Source of the DNA: HGM04593 sp045661225
GTDB lineage: Bacteria > Bacteroidota > Bacteroidia > Bacteroidales > Bacteroidaceae
NCBI GenBank assembly: GCA_045661225.1
Contig: JAZRFF010000003.1
Coordinates: 127,686 to 191,685 of the forward strand
DNA length: 64,000 nucleotides
Direction: 5' to 3'
The stretch's first letter is position 1, and the number at the start of each line of letters is the position of its first letter. Made by a program: the position numbers and the translations under genes. Positions 52,645-61,765 of this stretch are shown here, piece by piece. Below the pieces are notes generated by a model that ran no database searches, was not told the DNA's origin, and saw only the letters and a program-made list of their open reading frames with translations.

Positions 52645-54387
52645 ATGACCGAAATTAACGAAACTGAAAAAAGCGAGAAGAAGAGCATCAGTTTTATCGA
52701 GCAGATTATAGTCGATGACCTGAAGCAGGGCAAAAACGGAAGCAAGGTACAGACCCGATTCCCGCCCGAGCCCAACGGTTATCTTCACATAGGCCACGCA
52801 AAGGCCATCTGTATGGACTTTGGAATGGCGCAAAAATACAACGGCGTGTGTAACCTGCGTTTCGACGACACAAACCCCACAAAAGAGGACGTCGAGTACG
52901 TTGATGCAATTATGGAAGACATAAAATGGCTCGGATTCGACTGGGCTAATGTATATTACGCATCGGACTACTTCGACCAGCTTTGGGACTTTGCAATAAA
53001 ACTCATAAAGGAAGGCAAGGCTTATATAGACGAGCAGACAGCCGAGCAGATAGCCGAGCAGAAAGGCACCCCCACACAACCCGGTACCGACAGCCCCTTC
53101 CGCAACCGCCCCATTGAAGAGAGTCTTGAACTTTTCCAGAAGATGAACACCGGCGAAATTGAAGAGGGACGTATGGTGCTACGCGCCAAGATAGATATGG
53201 CAAGCCCCAATATGCACTTTCGCGACCCCATTATATACCGCGTTGTAAAGGCGGCACACCACCGTACCGGCGAAAAGTGGAAGGCTTACCCGATGTACGA
53301 CTTTGCTCACGGACAAAGCGACTACTTCGAGGGTGTAACACACTCATTGTGCACATTGGAATTTGTACCCCACCGCCCGCTTTACGACCTCTTTGTCGAC
53401 TGGGTAAAAGACGGGAAAGACCTTGACGACAACCGTCCGCGCCAGTATGAGTTCAACAAACTCAACCTCAACTACACGCTGATGAGCAAGCGCAACCTAC
53501 TTATCCTTGTCAAGGAAGGCCTTGTAAACGGCTGGGACGACCCCCGTATGCCGACACTCTGCGGATTCCGCCGTCGCGGTTACTCGCCGGAATCGATACG
53601 CAACTTTGTCGACAAGATTGGATACACCACATACGACGCGCTCAACGACTTTGCGTTGCTCGAGAGCGCTGTGCGCGAAGACCTCAACAGCCGCTCTACA
53701 CGCGTATCGGCAGTAATCAACCCTGTCAAATTGACAATAACCAACTACCCCGAGGACAAAGTCGAGGAATTGACAGCAATAAACAACCCCGAACGCCCCG
53801 AGGACGGCACACACACAATAGAGTTCTGCCGTGAACTTTGGATTGAACGCGACGATTTTATGGAAGACGCGCCCAAGAACTACTTCCGCCTTACCCCGGG
53901 ACGCGAAGTACGCTTGAAGAACGCCTACATTGTGCTGTGTACAGGCTGCGTAAAGGACGACGAAGGCAACGTGACCGAAGTCTTGTGTGAATATATACCA
54001 CAGACCAAGACCGGAGAAGCCGAAGCAAACCGCAAAGTAAAGAGCACAATTCACTGGGTAAGCCGCAGACACTGCCTCAAGGCCGAGGTACGCCTATACG
54101 ACCGTCTGTGGAAGGCCGAGAATCCGCGCGACGAGATGGCCGCTATCCGCGAGGCAAAGAACTGCGATGCACTGACAGCTATGAAAGAGATGATTAACCC
54201 CGATTCTCTAAACATTCTCACCGAATGTTACGTCGAGAAATATCTTGCCAACGGCAAGCCTCTTGACTACCTGCAGTTCCAGCGCATAGGTTATTTCAAC
54301 ATAGACCCAAGCTCAACTCCCGACCATCTTGTATTCAACCGCACAGTGTCATTAAAAGACACCTGGAACAAGATAAAAGGCAAATAA
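52645..54387 (+). CDS. glnS: Glutaminyl-tRNA synthetase
   Basis: A class I aminoacyl-tRNA synthetase of 580 residues that charges tRNA-Gln directly. The HIGH motif appears in PNGYLHIGHAKAICMDFG and the KMSKS equivalent in LMSKRNLL; RFDDTNPTKE and the GFDWANVYYASDYFDQLWDF stretch are typical of GlnRS rather than GluRS. Both C-terminal anticodon-binding beta-barrels are present (to VSLKDTWNKIKGK). The TPR gene starts 5 nt after the stop. Confidence 0.96.
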   Translation: MTEINETEKSEKKSISFIEQIIVDDLKQGKNGSKVQTRFPPEPNGYLHIGHAKAICMDFGMAQKYNGVCNLRFDDTNPTKEDVEYVDAIMEDIKWLGFDWANVYYASDYFDQLWDFAIKLIKEGKAYIDEQTAEQIAEQKGTPTQPGTDSPFRNRPIEESLELFQKMNTGEIEEGRMVLRAKIDMASPNMHFRDPIIYRVVKAAHHRTGEKWKAYPMYDFAHGQSDYFEGVTHSLCTLEFVPHRPLYDLFVDWVKDGKDLDDNRPRQYEFNKLNLNYTLMSKRNLLILVKEGLVNGWDDPRMPTLCGFRRRGYSPESIRNFVDKIGYTTYDALNDFALLESAVREDLNSRSTRVSAVINPVKLTITNYPEDKVEELTAINNPERPEDGTHTIEFCRELWIERDDFMEDAPKNYFRLTPGREVRLKNAYIVLCTGCVKDDEGNVTEVLCEYIPQTKTGEAEANRKVKSTIHWVSRRHCLKAEVRLYDRLWKAENPRDEMAAIREAKNCDALTAMKEMINPDSLNILTECYVEKYLANGKPLDYLQFQRIGYFNIDPSSTPDHLVFNRTVSLKDTWNKIKGK

Positions 54388-54392
54388 CAACA

Positions 54393-55802
54393 ATGAACTA
54401 CGAGAAAGGATACTTTGAGACGCCCGAGTTCCGCGAACTCCTCAAGAGGTACGAGCAGGCAAAAGCTATGAACCTGCCCACATACTTCGGCATTGAAGAG
54501 CTTGTGGACCTACTCTCCTACTATCTCTATTGCGACAAAAGCGACGAGGCCGGCGAAGTCTTGCAAAAAGCAAAAGCCCTGCACCCTTCGGCGTCGGAAA
54601 ACCGAAAAATGGAGATTAAAATACTGCTAAGCAGAGGAGAAGCCCAGAGGGCTCTCGAACTATTCTCGGAGATTAAATACATTGACGACGAGACAAGAAT
54701 CCTGAAGGCCGAGATTCTGCTCTCGCTCAAAGACTTCAAGAATGCCAGAGAGATTGCGCTCGACATCATCAGGCACGCCGAACCCGGACAAGAGAACCTA
54801 TACGACGCACTGGAGATATTGCTCGACTGCGGATTCGCTCTTGACGCTCTTTTCATTTGCGAAAAAGCCCTTACCCTGTCACCCAACCAAAGAGGGCTTC
54901 TTGAGGTCAAGGCCGAATGTTATATAGAACTGCAAAGAACCAACGAGGCCATCGACATATACAACGCCCTGCTCGACGAAGACCCCTACTCCACATTCTA
55001 TTGGGAGCAACTTGGTCACATCTACTATATGATAAAGAGATACGGCAAGGCGCTTGAGTGTTTCGAGTACGAAAGCACCATCAATGACGAAATCGAGTAC
55101 CCACGTATGATGCAGGCCTACTGCTACTATTTTGTAGGAGACTACACAAAGGCAAAGGAGATGTTCGGCTGGTTCAAGGAGAAATACCCACAGTCGGTTA
55201 TTCCCCAGTTCTACATAGCACTCTCACTCTACCACGAGGGCGCATTGCAAGAAGCCGCCGAAGCATTCGGCAGAATAACGTCATTTGCCCCCGAAGGAAC
55301 AATAGAAATGATGCTTGCAAGAATCAACAAGGCACTTATTCTCGACGACACAGGCGAGACAGCACGTGCCGACGAGGCAACCTCATTAGCAATAATGATG
55401 CACCCCGACAATATGAAGCAGTTGATTCTGCACGACACACACCTGTACGAACTGCGCGAGAAAGAGAACCTGACATTCGGCGATATGAACACGCTCGAGC
55501 AGAAAGAGTGGACACAAGAGGAGGAGATGTTCGAATGGGGCGTACACCTTGTAGCCCACAACCATTTGAAGCTCGCCAAAAGAGTATTCAGTTACATACG
55601 CTCGTTCAGCCACGACACTACAGAAATAGACGCTTACACAGCTTACATTCTGTGGAACACAGGAGAGGCCGAAAAGGCAAAGCCTGCAATTGAGAACGCG
55701 CTCAACGGTAAATCGTGCTTGCTTTTCAAGCTTTTCGGGCTACCTTACAACGCAAACATACAGCCCGAAGAATTTATCCACGCTGCAAACAAAAAAAGAT
55801 AA
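54393..55802 (+). CDS. Tetratricopeptide repeat protein
   Basis: A 469-residue soluble helical protein with many TPR-like repeats across residues about 60-400; clear ones are QRGLLEVKAECYIELQRTNE and YWEQLGHIYYMIKRYGKALE. No signal peptide or enzyme domain. It begins 5 nt after glnS and is very likely co-transcribed, but a functional link is not known. Its last codons form one arm of the 50-bp palindrome that follows. Confidence 0.82.
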   Translation: MNYEKGYFETPEFRELLKRYEQAKAMNLPTYFGIEELVDLLSYYLYCDKSDEAGEVLQKAKALHPSASENRKMEIKILLSRGEAQRALELFSEIKYIDDETRILKAEILLSLKDFKNAREIALDIIRHAEPGQENLYDALEILLDCGFALDALFICEKALTLSPNQRGLLEVKAECYIELQRTNEAIDIYNALLDEDPYSTFYWEQLGHIYYMIKRYGKALECFEYESTINDEIEYPRMMQAYCYYFVGDYTKAKEMFGWFKEKYPQSVIPQFYIALSLYHEGALQEAAEAFGRITSFAPEGTIEMMLARINKALILDDTGETARADEATSLAIMMHPDNMKQLILHDTHLYELREKENLTFGDMNTLEQKEWTQEEEMFEWGVHLVAHNHLKLAKRVFSYIRSFSHDTTEIDAYTAYILWNTGEAEKAKPAIENALNGKSCLLFKLFGLPYNANIQPEEFIHAANKKR

Positions 55803-55833
55803 CAGCCGCGGCTGTTATCTTTTTTTGTTTGCA
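55784..55833 (+). terminator. Perfect 50-bp palindrome overlapping the TPR gene's end
   Basis: Two exact 25-bp arms meet at CCG|CGG between 55808 and 55809. The left arm includes the last six sense codons and the stop codon; the right arm contains a seven-T run. The stem therefore serves as coding sequence and, most likely, as the terminator of glnS-TPR. It also faces the end of manC on the other strand (55887). Confidence 0.75.
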
Positions 55834-55886
55834 TATCCGCTAAAAGACGCCACATTCATTGTAAAGACCTGTAGCCGTCGTGTTTT

Positions 55887-56945
55887 TTATTCCGAAAAGT
55901 CTTTAATGCGATTCTCGTCGCCCATACGACAAACAAGCAGGTTATTATCCTTCTCGGCAACGATACAGTTATCCATTCCAATAACCACGACCGTCTTCAT
56001 ATCCTTTGTCCGCACAATGCAGTTATGCGACTCCGAAAAATGCACAGCATTGCCAATAACGACATTGCCATTAAGGTCACTTTGTTTATTTTCGTGTAAA
56101 GAAGCCCAGGTACCAAGGTCGTTCCAAGCAAAATTCACCGGAAAGACAAAAATTTCATCGGCACGCTCCATAATCGCATAGTCGACCGAAATATTGCGAC
56201 ACTCCGGAAAACGTTCATCAACAACCTGTTGTTCCTCGGGAGTGTCATAAAAAGGCATCATCGATTCAAACACCGACGCTATTGGCGACTGATAGACACG
56301 GAAAGCATTGACAATAGTCGAGACGTTCCAGATAAAGATTCCGGAATTCCAAAAGAAATTTTTTCTTGCTATATAAGACTCGGCTATCTCCCTTGCCGGT
56401 TTTTCCTTAAACGAATCGACACGGAAAATTTCTTTGTTCGACAGCGTTGAACTACCAAGAACAGCCTCAATATAGCCAAAGCCCGTTTCGGGGCGAGTCG
56501 GCTTGATTCCGAGTGTCAGAATAGCGTCCGAGCCACTGACAAAACTCAATGACGATTTAATGACCCGACGGAACTCTTGAATATCGGCCACAAAATGGTC
56601 GCTCGGAGCAACAACCATATTCGCCGACGGGTCACGTTTCTTTATTTTCCACGCAGCATACGCAATGCAAGGTGCAGTGCTGCGGCGGCAAGGCTCCTTT
56701 AAAATATTCTCACGCTTAATCATCGGAAGCTGCTCCTCGACACGCGCGGCATACTTTTCGGACGTAACCACCCATATATTTTCTACAGGACATATTCCCT
56801 CGAAACGTTCAACAGTAAGTTGCAACAAGGATTTTCCGCACCCCAGCACGTCAACAAACTGCTTGGGTGTTTCTTCGGTACTCAGCGGCCACAGGCGATT
56901 ACCCACTCCGCCGGCCATTATAACTATATGATTCGAGCCTGCCAT
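55887..56945 (-). CDS. manC: Mannose-1-phosphate guanylyltransferase
   Basis: Makes GDP-mannose from mannose 1-phosphate and GTP for surface glycans. The 352-residue enzyme has the nucleotidyltransferase signature GGVGNRLWPLSTEETPKQF near the N-terminus, VAPSDHFV, the sugar-binding GYIEA and NSGIFIWNV. The ATG at 56945 is preferred over a GTG at 56951. It lacks the isomerase domain of the bifunctional type. A good promoter lies at 57005-57034. Confidence 0.93.
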   Translation of the reverse strand: MAGSNHIVIMAGGVGNRLWPLSTEETPKQFVDVLGCGKSLLQLTVERFEGICPVENIWVVTSEKYAARVEEQLPMIKRENILKEPCRRSTAPCIAYAAWKIKKRDPSANMVVAPSDHFVADIQEFRRVIKSSLSFVSGSDAILTLGIKPTRPETGFGYIEAVLGSSTLSNKEIFRVDSFKEKPAREIAESYIARKNFFWNSGIFIWNVSTIVNAFRVYQSPIASVFESMMPFYDTPEEQQVVDERFPECRNISVDYAIMERADEIFVFPVNFAWNDLGTWASLHENKQSDLNGNVVIGNAVHFSESHNCIVRTKDMKTVVVIGMDNCIVAEKDNNLLVCRMGDENRIKDFSE

Positions 56946-57004
56946 AGACACATTATTTTCTATTAAACCAAACTTTCAAGAATTACGCAGTTTGGAAACT
57001 GACG

Positions 57005-57034
57005 CGAAGATAACTAAAAAAGAGAAAAAACAAA
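57005..57034 (-). promoter_or_regulatory. Promoter of manC
   Basis: Minus strand TTTG (57034-57031), an 18-nt spacer, TATCTTCG (57012-57005), 60 nt before the manC ATG. The stretch 56946-57253 holds only this and the divergent promoter at 57175-57204. Confidence 0.6.
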
Positions 57035-57174
57035 ACACCACACACATTATTTCCTGCACAGCAACACCCTGCATATGCTAAAAAACAGAAAAGAGAAACA
57101 AAATGTTAACAGAATCAACAAAATAGCTCTTTTTTAATACATAACAACTATTTTGCATTTAAAGCCCTATTTTT

Positions 57175-57204
57175 TTTGAAATTATTGTTTTTTTCATAAA
57201 TTTG
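57175..57204 (+). promoter_or_regulatory. Promoter of the undecaprenyl-phosphate sugar-transferase gene
   Basis: TTTG (57175-57178), an 18-nt T-rich spacer and TAAATTTG (57197-57204), matching both consensus boxes, 50 nt before the ATG at 57254. Confidence 0.65.
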
Positions 57205-57253
57205 CATTGTTTGTAAAGATTTATCCACTTCACAACTAAATTTGACGTTGATT

Positions 57254-58420
57254 ATGTCTGAATTACATCACATTATAATACCCGCCTTGCTTGCTTTTTT
57301 AGGCACACTTTGGGTACACCCCAAGGTACTCAAGATTGCAATATTAAAGAATCTGGTCGACAACCCCGACGCTCGAAAACTGCAGCGTAATCCCGTCCCC
57401 GTGATGGGTGGAATAGCCGTGTTTTTCGGTATTATCATTGGTTTGTGCAGTTCGCTGACAATGTTCAACAGCCCTAATTTGTTTATGCTTATTTCGGCAA
57501 TGCTCATAATGCTGTACATTGGAACCATCGACGACATTCTCGACCTTAGCCCGGCTATAAGATTCGCCATAGAGATACTTATAATTATGTGGCTTATGTA
57601 CGTAAACAGTTCCTCAATCAATAATTTCTGGGGACTTTGGGGCTTGGGCACAATACCCGACTGGATATCCTGGCCTTTGACTATATTTGCCGCTGTAGGT
57701 ATAATTAACGCCATAAACTTGATTGACGGCGTTAACGGCCTCTCTTCGGGTTTCTGCTTTATGGCATCGGTGCTGTTTGCAATATTATTCTATAGCACAG
57801 GCAATACAGTAATGTCGTCGTTATCAATATCGGCAGCAGGTGCAATTATACCATTCTTCCTGCATAATGTCTTTGGTTACAAGACCAGAATGTTCATTGG
57901 CGACGGCGGCACGTTGGTAATTGGCACTATGATGTCTATGTTCGTCATAAACATTCTGAGTTCAAATTCCCTTTGCACAACACTCGCGCTTAAAGGTTTC
58001 GGACTTGTACCTTTCACACTCGCGGTCTTGTCGATTCCCGTATTTGACACCTTGCGAGTTATGTCTATGCGCATAATAAGAGGCACATCGCCTTTTCACC
58101 CCGACAAGACACACCTGCACCACATATTCCTTGAATTAGGCTTCTCACACATTGGAACAACATTCTCTATTCTGTCAATGAATTTGTTTATTGTTGCAGC
58201 GTGGTTTATATCGTACAAATTAGGTGCATCGGTTGACATTCAGTTGTATATTGTACTTGCATTGAGCATATTAGCTACATTTGTATTCTACAAATTCGCA
58301 AGAAACAGAATAAACAACAACAGCAAAGGCCTCAAGCGTCTTCAAAAAGTTGCCAAGGCACTTAATTTCGAGAAAAAAGGTATATGGCTTACAATCCAGC
58401 AACTGATTGACAAACTTTAA
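57254..58420 (+). CDS. WecA/MraY-type undecaprenyl-phosphate sugar-phosphate transferase
   Basis: A 388-residue integral membrane enzyme with about 10-11 spans that links a UDP-sugar phosphate to undecaprenyl phosphate to start surface-glycan synthesis. Catalytic loops are visible: RNPVPVMGGIAVFFGI, the aspartate pair GTIDDILDLSPAIRF, NLIDGVNGLSSGFCF, MFIGDGGTLVIGTMM and the histidine-rich HPDKTHLHHIFLELGFSH. That last motif is typical of the WecA branch rather than MraY. The upstream TTG at 57242 is not favoured as start. Its monocistronic unit is closed by a hairpin at 58437-58468. Confidence 0.92.
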   Translation: MSELHHIIIPALLAFLGTLWVHPKVLKIAILKNLVDNPDARKLQRNPVPVMGGIAVFFGIIIGLCSSLTMFNSPNLFMLISAMLIMLYIGTIDDILDLSPAIRFAIEILIIMWLMYVNSSSINNFWGLWGLGTIPDWISWPLTIFAAVGIINAINLIDGVNGLSSGFCFMASVLFAILFYSTGNTVMSSLSISAAGAIIPFFLHNVFGYKTRMFIGDGGTLVIGTMMSMFVINILSSNSLCTTLALKGFGLVPFTLAVLSIPVFDTLRVMSMRIIRGTSPFHPDKTHLHHIFLELGFSHIGTTFSILSMNLFIVAAWFISYKLGASVDIQLYIVLALSILATFVFYKFARNRINNNSKGLKRLQKVAKALNFEKKGIWLTIQQLIDKL

Positions 58421-58436
58421 TTTCACATAAACAAAA

Positions 58437-58468
58437 AGCAGCGGGGAACCACACGACTCTCCGCTGCT
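58437..58468 (+). terminator. Hairpin after the sugar-transferase gene
   Basis: AGCAGCGG and CCGCTGCT form an 8-bp stem with a 16-nt loop, followed by ATTTGTTATT. It starts 17 nt after the stop. Confidence 0.6.
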
Positions 58469-58542
58469 ATTTGTTATTCAGCAACTACAAAAGAAAAAAA
58501 GGGAGGGGGGATTCTCTGACGACACGCAAGCAAGAACAGCCA

Positions 58543-59796
58543 TCAATCGCGTTCAAGACTATACCCTACACGTTGTACCCCCACAAGTTTATCGTAGCGT
58601 TCACCTACCGCCCTGTGGTATATATATATAAGGTACTCATTTTCAGTATTATAAAAATCGCCCTCAGAGTGCACCTGAAGAGCTTTGTCCGAACCACGAG
58701 GCAACCATACATACATATAGTTATACACCCCTAATTTTATAAGCTGCGTTGTGTGATAATACCCTTCGACAGCATCATACTCAAGCTTTGAAAGTTCCGT
58801 AAAACGGTTACCGCACAACTCTCCAAGAAGAAAATAATCGCCCCCTTGGCGATACGGCGCCTCAAAAGCAAAATGTGCATAAACATAATCAGCCTCAATA
58901 GATTCGCCCCACCCTTCCACGGTATTCACAAAGTAGCGTCCATTCTCATCGTAGTAGTTTGAATGCGCTCTACGAGGCTTGTCAACATAGAGCAGTGCGT
59001 GATACTCGCCATCTTGCAGAATAACCTCTTCAACATTCATCGCAGGGGCATTCGGGTCGGTTATTTCAAAACGACGATACTCATTGCCGGCATCAAAGAT
59101 AAGAGCCTCGTTATAGACATACTCTAATTTATCGGCCGTAATATATGTAGGCTTTATTCCGCTGACAACATTATCGGTACGACTATTCTGAACAACCACA
59201 GCCTTCACATCGCTCGACGGCGAAGCTATGGAATAACCCGAGTAATCGACCACAAACGAGAGTTGCTGCTTGCTTTCATTGAGCGAGACATCGGTATTTC
59301 CACTGACTTTTGCCATTATACCGACTTTGGGGTCAACAACAGCAAATGTAAACAGAGCCACCGGGGCATCATCACCAGCCTCTTCGTCAAAAAGTTCTAC
59401 TTTATAGTTACCGGACGCCTTTAGAGCGACATTCTCATTGGGCAGCGTGAAACTGTAGTGCGTATAAAGCACTGTCGTGTTGTGAGAATTCTCCCAATCC
59501 TCAACAACAACATCGTTAAAGCCATCAATGTAATCTATCGGGTGTAAATCCGACGGTGTCCAATCGGCGTTACAATGGGTTATACGATAAAAATAGCGAC
59601 GATAGGTGTGCGACATCTCGTCGAAAGAAAAAAGCAACCGGTCATCACCACCCAAAAGCATCACCGGTGCAGCGTCCCAAACACCGTTAAGTTCCATTCG
59701 CACCGAGCGAATGTCCGGACAGAGAGAATGCGCCATTTGCGCACTGCACACAAACGGGGCAATAAAGAAAAATATCCCAAACAGTATTCTGAGCAT
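58543..59796 (-). CDS. Type IX secretion plug protein (DUF5103)
   Basis: A 417-residue exported protein with a signal peptide (MLRILFGIFFFIAPFVCSAQ). The body matches the DUF5103 family: DIRSVRMELNGVWDAAPVML, YFYRITHCNADWTPSDLHPI, DYIDGFNDVVVEDWENSHNT and WLPRGSDKALQVHSEGDFYN. This family was identified as the periplasmic plug that closes the SprA (Sov) secretion channel of type IX systems. The ATG at 59796 is chosen because the -7 box at 59817-59824 places the transcript start after the longer candidates at 59829 and probably 59805. Together with porQ it argues for a type IX system in this genome. Confidence 0.85.
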   Translation of the reverse strand: MLRILFGIFFFIAPFVCSAQMAHSLCPDIRSVRMELNGVWDAAPVMLLGGDDRLLFSFDEMSHTYRRYFYRITHCNADWTPSDLHPIDYIDGFNDVVVEDWENSHNTTVLYTHYSFTLPNENVALKASGNYKVELFDEEAGDDAPVALFTFAVVDPKVGIMAKVSGNTDVSLNESKQQLSFVVDYSGYSIASPSSDVKAVVVQNSRTDNVVSGIKPTYITADKLEYVYNEALIFDAGNEYRRFEITDPNAPAMNVEEVILQDGEYHALLYVDKPRRAHSNYYDENGRYFVNTVEGWGESIEADYVYAHFAFEAPYRQGGDYFLLGELCGNRFTELSKLEYDAVEGYYHTTQLIKLGVYNYMYVWLPRGSDKALQVHSEGDFYNTENEYLIYIYHRAVGERYDKLVGVQRVGYSLERD

Positions 59797-59816
59797 TTTA
59801 CACATATAATTATTGG

Positions 59817-59824
59817 CGAAGATA
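59817..59824 (-). promoter_or_regulatory. Putative -7 element for the plug-protein gene
   Basis: TATCTTCG on the minus strand. It overlaps the frame between the ATG at 59829 and later ATGs, so it decides the start codon. Confidence 0.4.
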
Positions 59825-59883
59825 AGCATTTAAAAAGAATATTGTTATATATTTACATAATTTAAGTTCAACAGTTGCAGGCA

Positions 59884-60774
59884 ATGAGATTATTTACAAT
59901 CATAGTGCTATTCACACTCTATTCGGGCACCGCAAATGCCCAGGATATTGTATACACCCCCTGCGACAGTATATTCATTGAAAACCTTATTGCCCGAGTA
60001 TCTGAAAAAGAGTTCCATTCGTCGCAAGAACGCATCATAGCCATTGCCGAGTCATTCATCGACAGAGAATACGTTGCAGGCACACTTGACAAAAGCACTA
60101 AAGAGACACTGTACATCAGCACAACAGAATTCGACTGCACTACATTCATAGAGACTGTTCTCGCCGTTACTATGAGCGTCGAAAAGGGAGAAAGAAGCTT
60201 TGGTGAATTCTGCAACAACCTCGAAACGACACGCTACCGCGAGGGGTGCAGAAGCGGTTACGACAGCCGTCTGCACTATTTTACCTGGTGGGTCGATGAC
60301 AATACAAAGAAAGGGCTTATAAGAGAGGTAACACACTGCTCCATAAGCCGAAAGACCGACAACAGTCTCTATTTTATGAGCAAGCACCCCGAAAATTATC
60401 CGGCACTCGCCAACGACAGCGTTACGAGAAAAAAAATCGAAGCATTAGAAGCCCCATACGCCGGCAGCACCATTGAATATATACCAAAAGAATTTCTCAA
60501 TAAAAAACAAGAAGATTTGCCCATAGCCAATGGCGATATTATAGCTTTGGTTACAGACATAGAGGGTTTAGACGTCACACACGTCGGCTTTGCGCTGTGG
60601 ATAGAGAACAGGCTACACCTGCTACACGCCTCAAGCGCACAAGGCAAAATAATAAAAGACGAACAAACACTCTTCGAGTATCAAAAAAACAAGAAACGGC
60701 AACAAGGGATAAGAGCAATACGCTACAACAGTAAACAGCAGGCCCCATTTTCGCACAGTCCGGCAGCGTTATAA
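59884..60774 (+). CDS. DUF1460 amidase-like protein
   Basis: A 296-residue exported protein (signal to about residue 20, ANAQ). DUF1460 belongs to the NlpC/P60-like cysteine hydrolases; structurally studied members cleave cell-wall amides. The nucleophile motif STTEFDCTTFIETVLA gives the catalytic cysteine near residue 82; the later histidine appears in GLDVTHVGFALWIENRLHLL with further HASS. RLHYFTWWVDDN is also typical. A role in recycling or remodelling peptidoglycan is inferred from the family. The ATG at 59884 is used; the TTG at 59875 adds three residues. Divergent from the plug gene with overlapping promoter space. Confidence 0.87.
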   Translation: MRLFTIIVLFTLYSGTANAQDIVYTPCDSIFIENLIARVSEKEFHSSQERIIAIAESFIDREYVAGTLDKSTKETLYISTTEFDCTTFIETVLAVTMSVEKGERSFGEFCNNLETTRYREGCRSGYDSRLHYFTWWVDDNTKKGLIREVTHCSISRKTDNSLYFMSKHPENYPALANDSVTRKKIEALEAPYAGSTIEYIPKEFLNKKQEDLPIANGDIIALVTDIEGLDVTHVGFALWIENRLHLLHASSAQGKIIKDEQTLFEYQKNKKRQQGIRAIRYNSKQQAPFSHSPAAL

Positions 60775-60870
60775 CATTGCAAAAACAGCAATCGCCTATA
60801 TTATTAAATTCTCACGTTCCGACAACCCCTTTTTGTTGATTTATTCAAGGAATTCCCTGTAGCCACACAA

Positions 60871-60896
60871 AAAAAAGACCCCGCAGGGTCTTTTTT
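60871..60896. terminator. Bidirectional terminator between the DUF1460 and OmpA genes
   Basis: AAAAAAGACCC, loop CGCA, GGGTCTTTTTT: an 11-bp perfect stem with A/T arms that works on both strands between convergent genes. Confidence 0.9.
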
Positions 60897-60918
60897 AAAA
60901 AATTCACAACACGGACAT

Positions 60919-61638
60919 TTATTCCAAAGCTCCGTCGTTTGCAGCCTTAATCATCGCCTCGCTTGCATAGAGGAACACCTCTACACGACGGTTCTCGGCA
61001 CGGCCTTCCACTGTTGCATTGTCGGCAACCGGCTCTCTTGAGCCCTTACCCTCGACACTCTTTATCTGAGTATCAGCAACGCCATTGCTCTTGAGATAAT
61101 CAGCTACGGCATTTGCGCGGTTCAGCGAGAGAGGGTCGTTGATATTGTCGTTACCGGTAGAGTCTGTATGGCCAAAGATTGCAACGTCCGCATCGCTAAA
61201 CTCCTTGAGTACCTTCGCAAACTTTTCGAGATTAGCCTTAGCATCAGCCTTAAGGTTATACTTATTTGTATCGAACATCAGACCTGAGTCAAAAGTAACT
61301 TTTACCGCAGCAAGGTCATTAGCATCGGTAACCTTTTCAACAGTGGCATTCTGAATCTGTGCCGCAGCTTCGGCCGCCTTATCCATTCTCTTGCCAATGA
61401 TAACACCGGTACCTGTACCAACGGCTGTACCAACAGCAGCACCAACAGCAGCACCAACGCCCACCTTACCGGTCAGTTTACCAATGAGAGCACCAATGGC
61501 AGCACCACCGACAGCACCGCTGGCTGCACCAATTACACCACCCTTAGCAGTATTATTCCAGGTTCCACAACCCGAAAATACCATTACTGCACAAAGCATC
61601 ACGCAAACAACTTTTACAAAATTCAATTTCATAGTCAT
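60919..61638 (-). CDS. OmpA-family lipoprotein with glycine zipper
   Basis: A 239-residue lipoprotein (lipobox VFSGCGTW). After it comes a glycine-zipper membrane-like region (KGGVIGAASGAVGGAAIGAL through GAAVGTAVGTGTGVIIGKRM, about residues 30-85), a short helix, and a C-terminal OmpA/Pal domain that binds peptidoglycan (FGHTDSTGNDNIN, SLNRANAVADYLKSNGV, GKGSREPVADNATVEGRAEN then RRVEVFL). This architecture is that of YiaD-type envelope-anchoring proteins. The ATG at 61638 or 61632 is right; the frame start at 61689 lies upstream of the promoter. A consensus promoter precedes it. Confidence 0.92.
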   Translation of the reverse strand: MTMKLNFVKVVCVMLCAVMVFSGCGTWNNTAKGGVIGAASGAVGGAAIGALIGKLTGKVGVGAAVGAAVGTAVGTGTGVIIGKRMDKAAEAAAQIQNATVEKVTDANDLAAVKVTFDSGLMFDTNKYNLKADAKANLEKFAKVLKEFSDADVAIFGHTDSTGNDNINDPLSLNRANAVADYLKSNGVADTQIKSVEGKGSREPVADNATVEGRAENRRVEVFLYASEAMIKAANDGALE

Positions 61639-61666
61639 TCTTTTTGTTAATAAATCAATTTTGTTG

Positions 61667-61697
61667 CAAAGATAGCGCAAACTAGTCAAACATCAAA
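61667..61697 (-). promoter_or_regulatory. Promoter of the OmpA-family gene
   Basis: Minus strand TTTG (61697-61694), a 19-nt spacer, TATCTTTG (61674-61667): a perfect match to the Bacteroidales consensus, 28 nt before the start at 61638. Confidence 0.75.
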
Positions 61698-61765
61698 CTT
61701 GTTCGTTTTTTTTACAGCATCAATGTAAAAAAAATACTATCTCTGAGTAAACATCGAATATTTAC

